Of a stretch of DNA of 64,000 nucleotides, positions 62,364-64,000 are shown one piece after another (the stretch's first letter is position 1; every line of letters begins with the position of its first letter). Where the stretch lies: the NCBI GenBank assembly GCA_017542245.1, contig JAFXXN010000053.1, positions 1-64,000 on the forward strand, written 5' to 3'. The stretch comes from Lachnospiraceae bacterium (GTDB lineage: Bacteria; Bacillota; Clostridia; Lachnospirales; Lachnospiraceae). A model generated the notes under the pieces. That model was not told the DNA's origin. It saw only the letters and a list, made by a program, of their open reading frames with translations, and did not search any database. The position numbers were made by a program, and so were the translations under genes.

Positions 62364-63062
62364 TCACTTTTCAGCAATAATAGCAACATATCCACCACTC
62401 TTGTACCCTTCGGAAACCTCCTCGGGCTCCTCGTTTGTGTACAGAGGATTCTTAACCAATGTCTGATAGAAATCAAAATTCTTGATACCAAGGTCTTTTA
62501 ATACATTGATTTTTTCTTCTGTAGTATGCCAAACTCCCGATGATGCAAGTGCCAAAGGATAAGGAAGCTCAGGCATAGCCCCCTCGAGGAATTCATGATC
62601 ATATGTTTTAAGGCTCTTTCCTAAGAGATACATAAATCCAAATGCACTCTCCTTAGGTACATCCAAAAGGATCAGTTTTCCGTTTTTCTTTAATGCACGA
62701 AGGCTCTTTTCGTAAATAGGCTTAAGGTCTTCCATATAACTGGAACTGCCGTTAAAATATATTATATCATAAGTCTCATCAGGCAGATCAACATCCTCAA
62801 TAAGACCGTATTTGATCACATTGATACCACGCTTTTCAGCTATCCTGCCCATATCCTCTGAAGGTTCGATACCGTCAATGTTTGAGCTGTCAATATAACT
62901 CTCAAAAAGTCCGCTGCCACAGCCTACAGAAAGAAGCTTCTTTCCCGTTATATCACCTAATACCTTTTCAAAGAGACGAAGTTCGCTGGTAAAAAGATTT
63001 TCGTTTTTCATAAACCATTCATCATATTTATCAGCATATCCGTCAAATTTCTGTTTTCCCAT
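62364..63062 (-). CDS. Class I SAM-dependent methyltransferase
   Basis: 232 aa. SAM-binding motif LLSVGCGSGLFESYI, then IEPSEDMG and the acidic loop post-motif YDIIYFNGSSSYMEDL. It resembles small-molecule methyltransferases (UbiE/Tam-like). The N-terminal F..YA..YDEWF is the usual cap of this class. It sits between thiD and tenA on the same strand with short gaps, so a link to thiamine-precursor salvage is possible, but the substrate cannot be inferred. Confidence 0.88.
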   Translation of the reverse strand: MGKQKFDGYADKYDEWFMKNENLFTSELRLFEKVLGDITGKKLLSVGCGSGLFESYIDSSNIDGIEPSEDMGRIAEKRGINVIKYGLIEDVDLPDETYDIIYFNGSSSYMEDLKPIYEKSLRALKKNGKLILLDVPKESAFGFMYLLGKSLKTYDHEFLEGAMPELPYPLALASSGVWHTTEEKINVLKDLGIKNFDFYQTLVKNPLYTNEEPEEVSEGYKSGGYVAIIAEK

Positions 63063-63126
63063 TTTTGTAATCTCCTGTTTTTACAATACTTTCTATAATA
63101 TTCACAAAAGCCACTTTGCTTTCACA

Positions 63127-63951
63127 TTAGTAGAACTTTCCTGACAAATTGAAATTGTGCATCATAGGTCCGCTGCCTTTTCCAAGGTCAAGCATAGCAG
63201 ACAAGGCCCCTGAAATATATTCCTTTGCCATTTTTACAGCTTCTTCCATCTCCATGCCTTTTGCAAGATTTGATGCTATGGCCGACGACAGTGTACAGCC
63301 TGTACCATGAGTATTGGGATTATCTATTCTTTTCCCATTAAACCAGGTAAGGCTCGCCTCTTTATAGGAAGTATTTGTTATGATCTCGCCTTTATATAAA
63401 AGGTCATTGGCATCATTAATATTGTGGCCGCCTTTGAGCAATACATCACAGTTATACTTTGTCCCTATCAGCTCTGCAGCTTTTTCCATGTCATTTTCAG
63501 TTTCAATTTTCATCCCTGAAAGTATTTCTGCCTCAGGGATATTGGGAGTTACAACACTTGCTATAGGTAACAGACTTGCGGTAAGAGTGTCTATCGCCTC
63601 ATCCTGTAAAAGCTTTGAGCCGCTTGTCGCTACCATTACAGGATCCACAACTATGTTTTTTGCTCCGTAAAAAGTGAGCCTTTCAGCTATTACCCTGATA
63701 AGCTCTGAAGAAGATACCATCCCGATTTTTACCGCATCGGGAAAGATGTCTTCAAATACAGCATCTATCTGCTGCTTAAGGAATCCCGGATCCACTTCCA
63801 AAATTCCCCGTACGCCGGTCGTGTTCTGGGCTGTAAGGGCCGTAATAGCCGTCATCCCATATACACCATTCATAGTCATGGTCTTTAAATCTGCTTGAAT
63901 ACCGGCGCCTCCGCTGGAATCACTTCCGGCGATTGATAATACTGTTTTCAT
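63127..63951 (-). CDS. thiD: Hydroxymethylpyrimidine/phosphomethylpyrimidine kinase
   Basis: 274 aa from the ATG at 63949-63951 behind AAAGGA; an upstream in-frame start is rejected. The ribokinase-like fold has SIAGSDSSGGAGIQADLKT at the N-terminus, DPVMVATSG in the middle and the anion hole/catalytic NTHGTGCTLSSAIA near the end. It phosphorylates HMP twice to HMP-PP for thiamine synthesis. With tenA downstream this is a salvage route; any TPP riboswitch would lie beyond the right edge. Confidence 0.95.
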   Translation of the reverse strand: MKTVLSIAGSDSSGGAGIQADLKTMTMNGVYGMTAITALTAQNTTGVRGILEVDPGFLKQQIDAVFEDIFPDAVKIGMVSSSELIRVIAERLTFYGAKNIVVDPVMVATSGSKLLQDEAIDTLTASLLPIASVVTPNIPEAEILSGMKIETENDMEKAAELIGTKYNCDVLLKGGHNINDANDLLYKGEIITNTSYKEASLTWFNGKRIDNPNTHGTGCTLSSAIASNLAKGMEMEEAVKMAKEYISGALSAMLDLGKGSGPMMHNFNLSGKFY

Positions 63952-64000
63952 CGTTTTTTCCTTTCTGGCTAGTATTATTTTTATATGGCGATCCAAGGTG
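63952..64000. other. Right edge of window, upstream of thiD
   Basis: 49 bp containing only the thiD ribosome binding site (AGAAAGGA) and an open frame that continues past the window. Nothing else can be supported. Confidence 0.5.

Noticed and set aside
1-64000. CRISPR arrays, prophage genes, transposase genes, tRNA/rRNA genes
   Set aside because: None seen. The only repeats are the dispersed two-hairpin family and the ACGGTT hairpins, which are not regularly spaced.

Overview
The window is a 64 kb stretch of an AT-rich Gram-positive chromosome. Gene content, gene order (gdpP-rplI-dnaB; prfA-prmC-DUF1385-rpmE-rho; secE-nusG-rplK-rplA) and strong Shine-Dalgarno and sigma-A-type promoters point to Clostridia, most likely Lachnospiraceae. 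Genus cannot be settled by reading. Most genes lie on the minus strand, so transcription mainly runs from high to low coordinates. No tRNA, rRNA, prophage, transposase gene or CRISPR array was seen.

1-17 kb holds translation genes and an interposed block. rpsL-rpsG-fusA-tuf sits at 1-4.5 kb (tuf runs off the left edge) and rpmG-secE-nusG-rplK-rplA at 14.5-16.7 kb. rplJL-rpoBC, which in many Firmicutes lie between these groups, are absent. The gap holds a sugar-isomerase/acyl-CoA-synthetase fusion, pheA with a Phe-containing leader peptide and attenuator, a secreted 5'-nucleotidase, a double-AAA ATPase with an SCP2-like partner, and alr.

17-35 kb is housekeeping: a lone fliS-like gene, ftsH, degV, a 6S RNA gene, a degenerate GGDEF protein, a PfkB-like kinase with an altered catalytic motif, yfbR, uvrA, a STAS/anti-sigma-like pair, uvrB, a 2[4Fe-4S] ferredoxin, and dnaB-rplI-gdpP.

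35-45.7 kb has a plus-strand ABC exporter pair, then trmH-like, prfA, prmC, a DUF1385 protein, rpmE, rho and a ComFB-like gene.

45.8-53 kb is the most unusual region. A seven-gene minus-strand operon encodes a TM1266-type small ACT protein, a FecCD-type permease, its ATPase, a NifH-like iron protein, two NifD/NifK-like subunits and an Fe-complex/cobalamin-type binding lipoprotein. None of the nitrogenase cofactor assembly genes is present. A consensus promoter precedes a roughly 235-nt leader that ends in an intrinsic terminator. The 5' end of that leader can pair with the terminator's 5' arm, which is the layout of a riboswitch of a class I do not recognise. I infer a metal-chelate or tetrapyrrole uptake and reduction system under RNA control.

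53-64 kb holds hemolysin III, rmuC, a DUF4250 gene, a CaxA-type cation antiporter behind a yybP-ykoY (Mn2+) riboswitch, a GH51 arabinofuranosidase with an operator-like palindrome, a ferredoxin-tailed aldo/keto reductase, an M18 aminopeptidase, and tenA-methyltransferase-thiD.

An approximately 74-bp two-hairpin repeat is scattered through intergenic gaps (12.8, 20.0, 32.9 and 58.8 kb, with a fragment at 61.6 kb). One copy carries a nested hairpin insertion.
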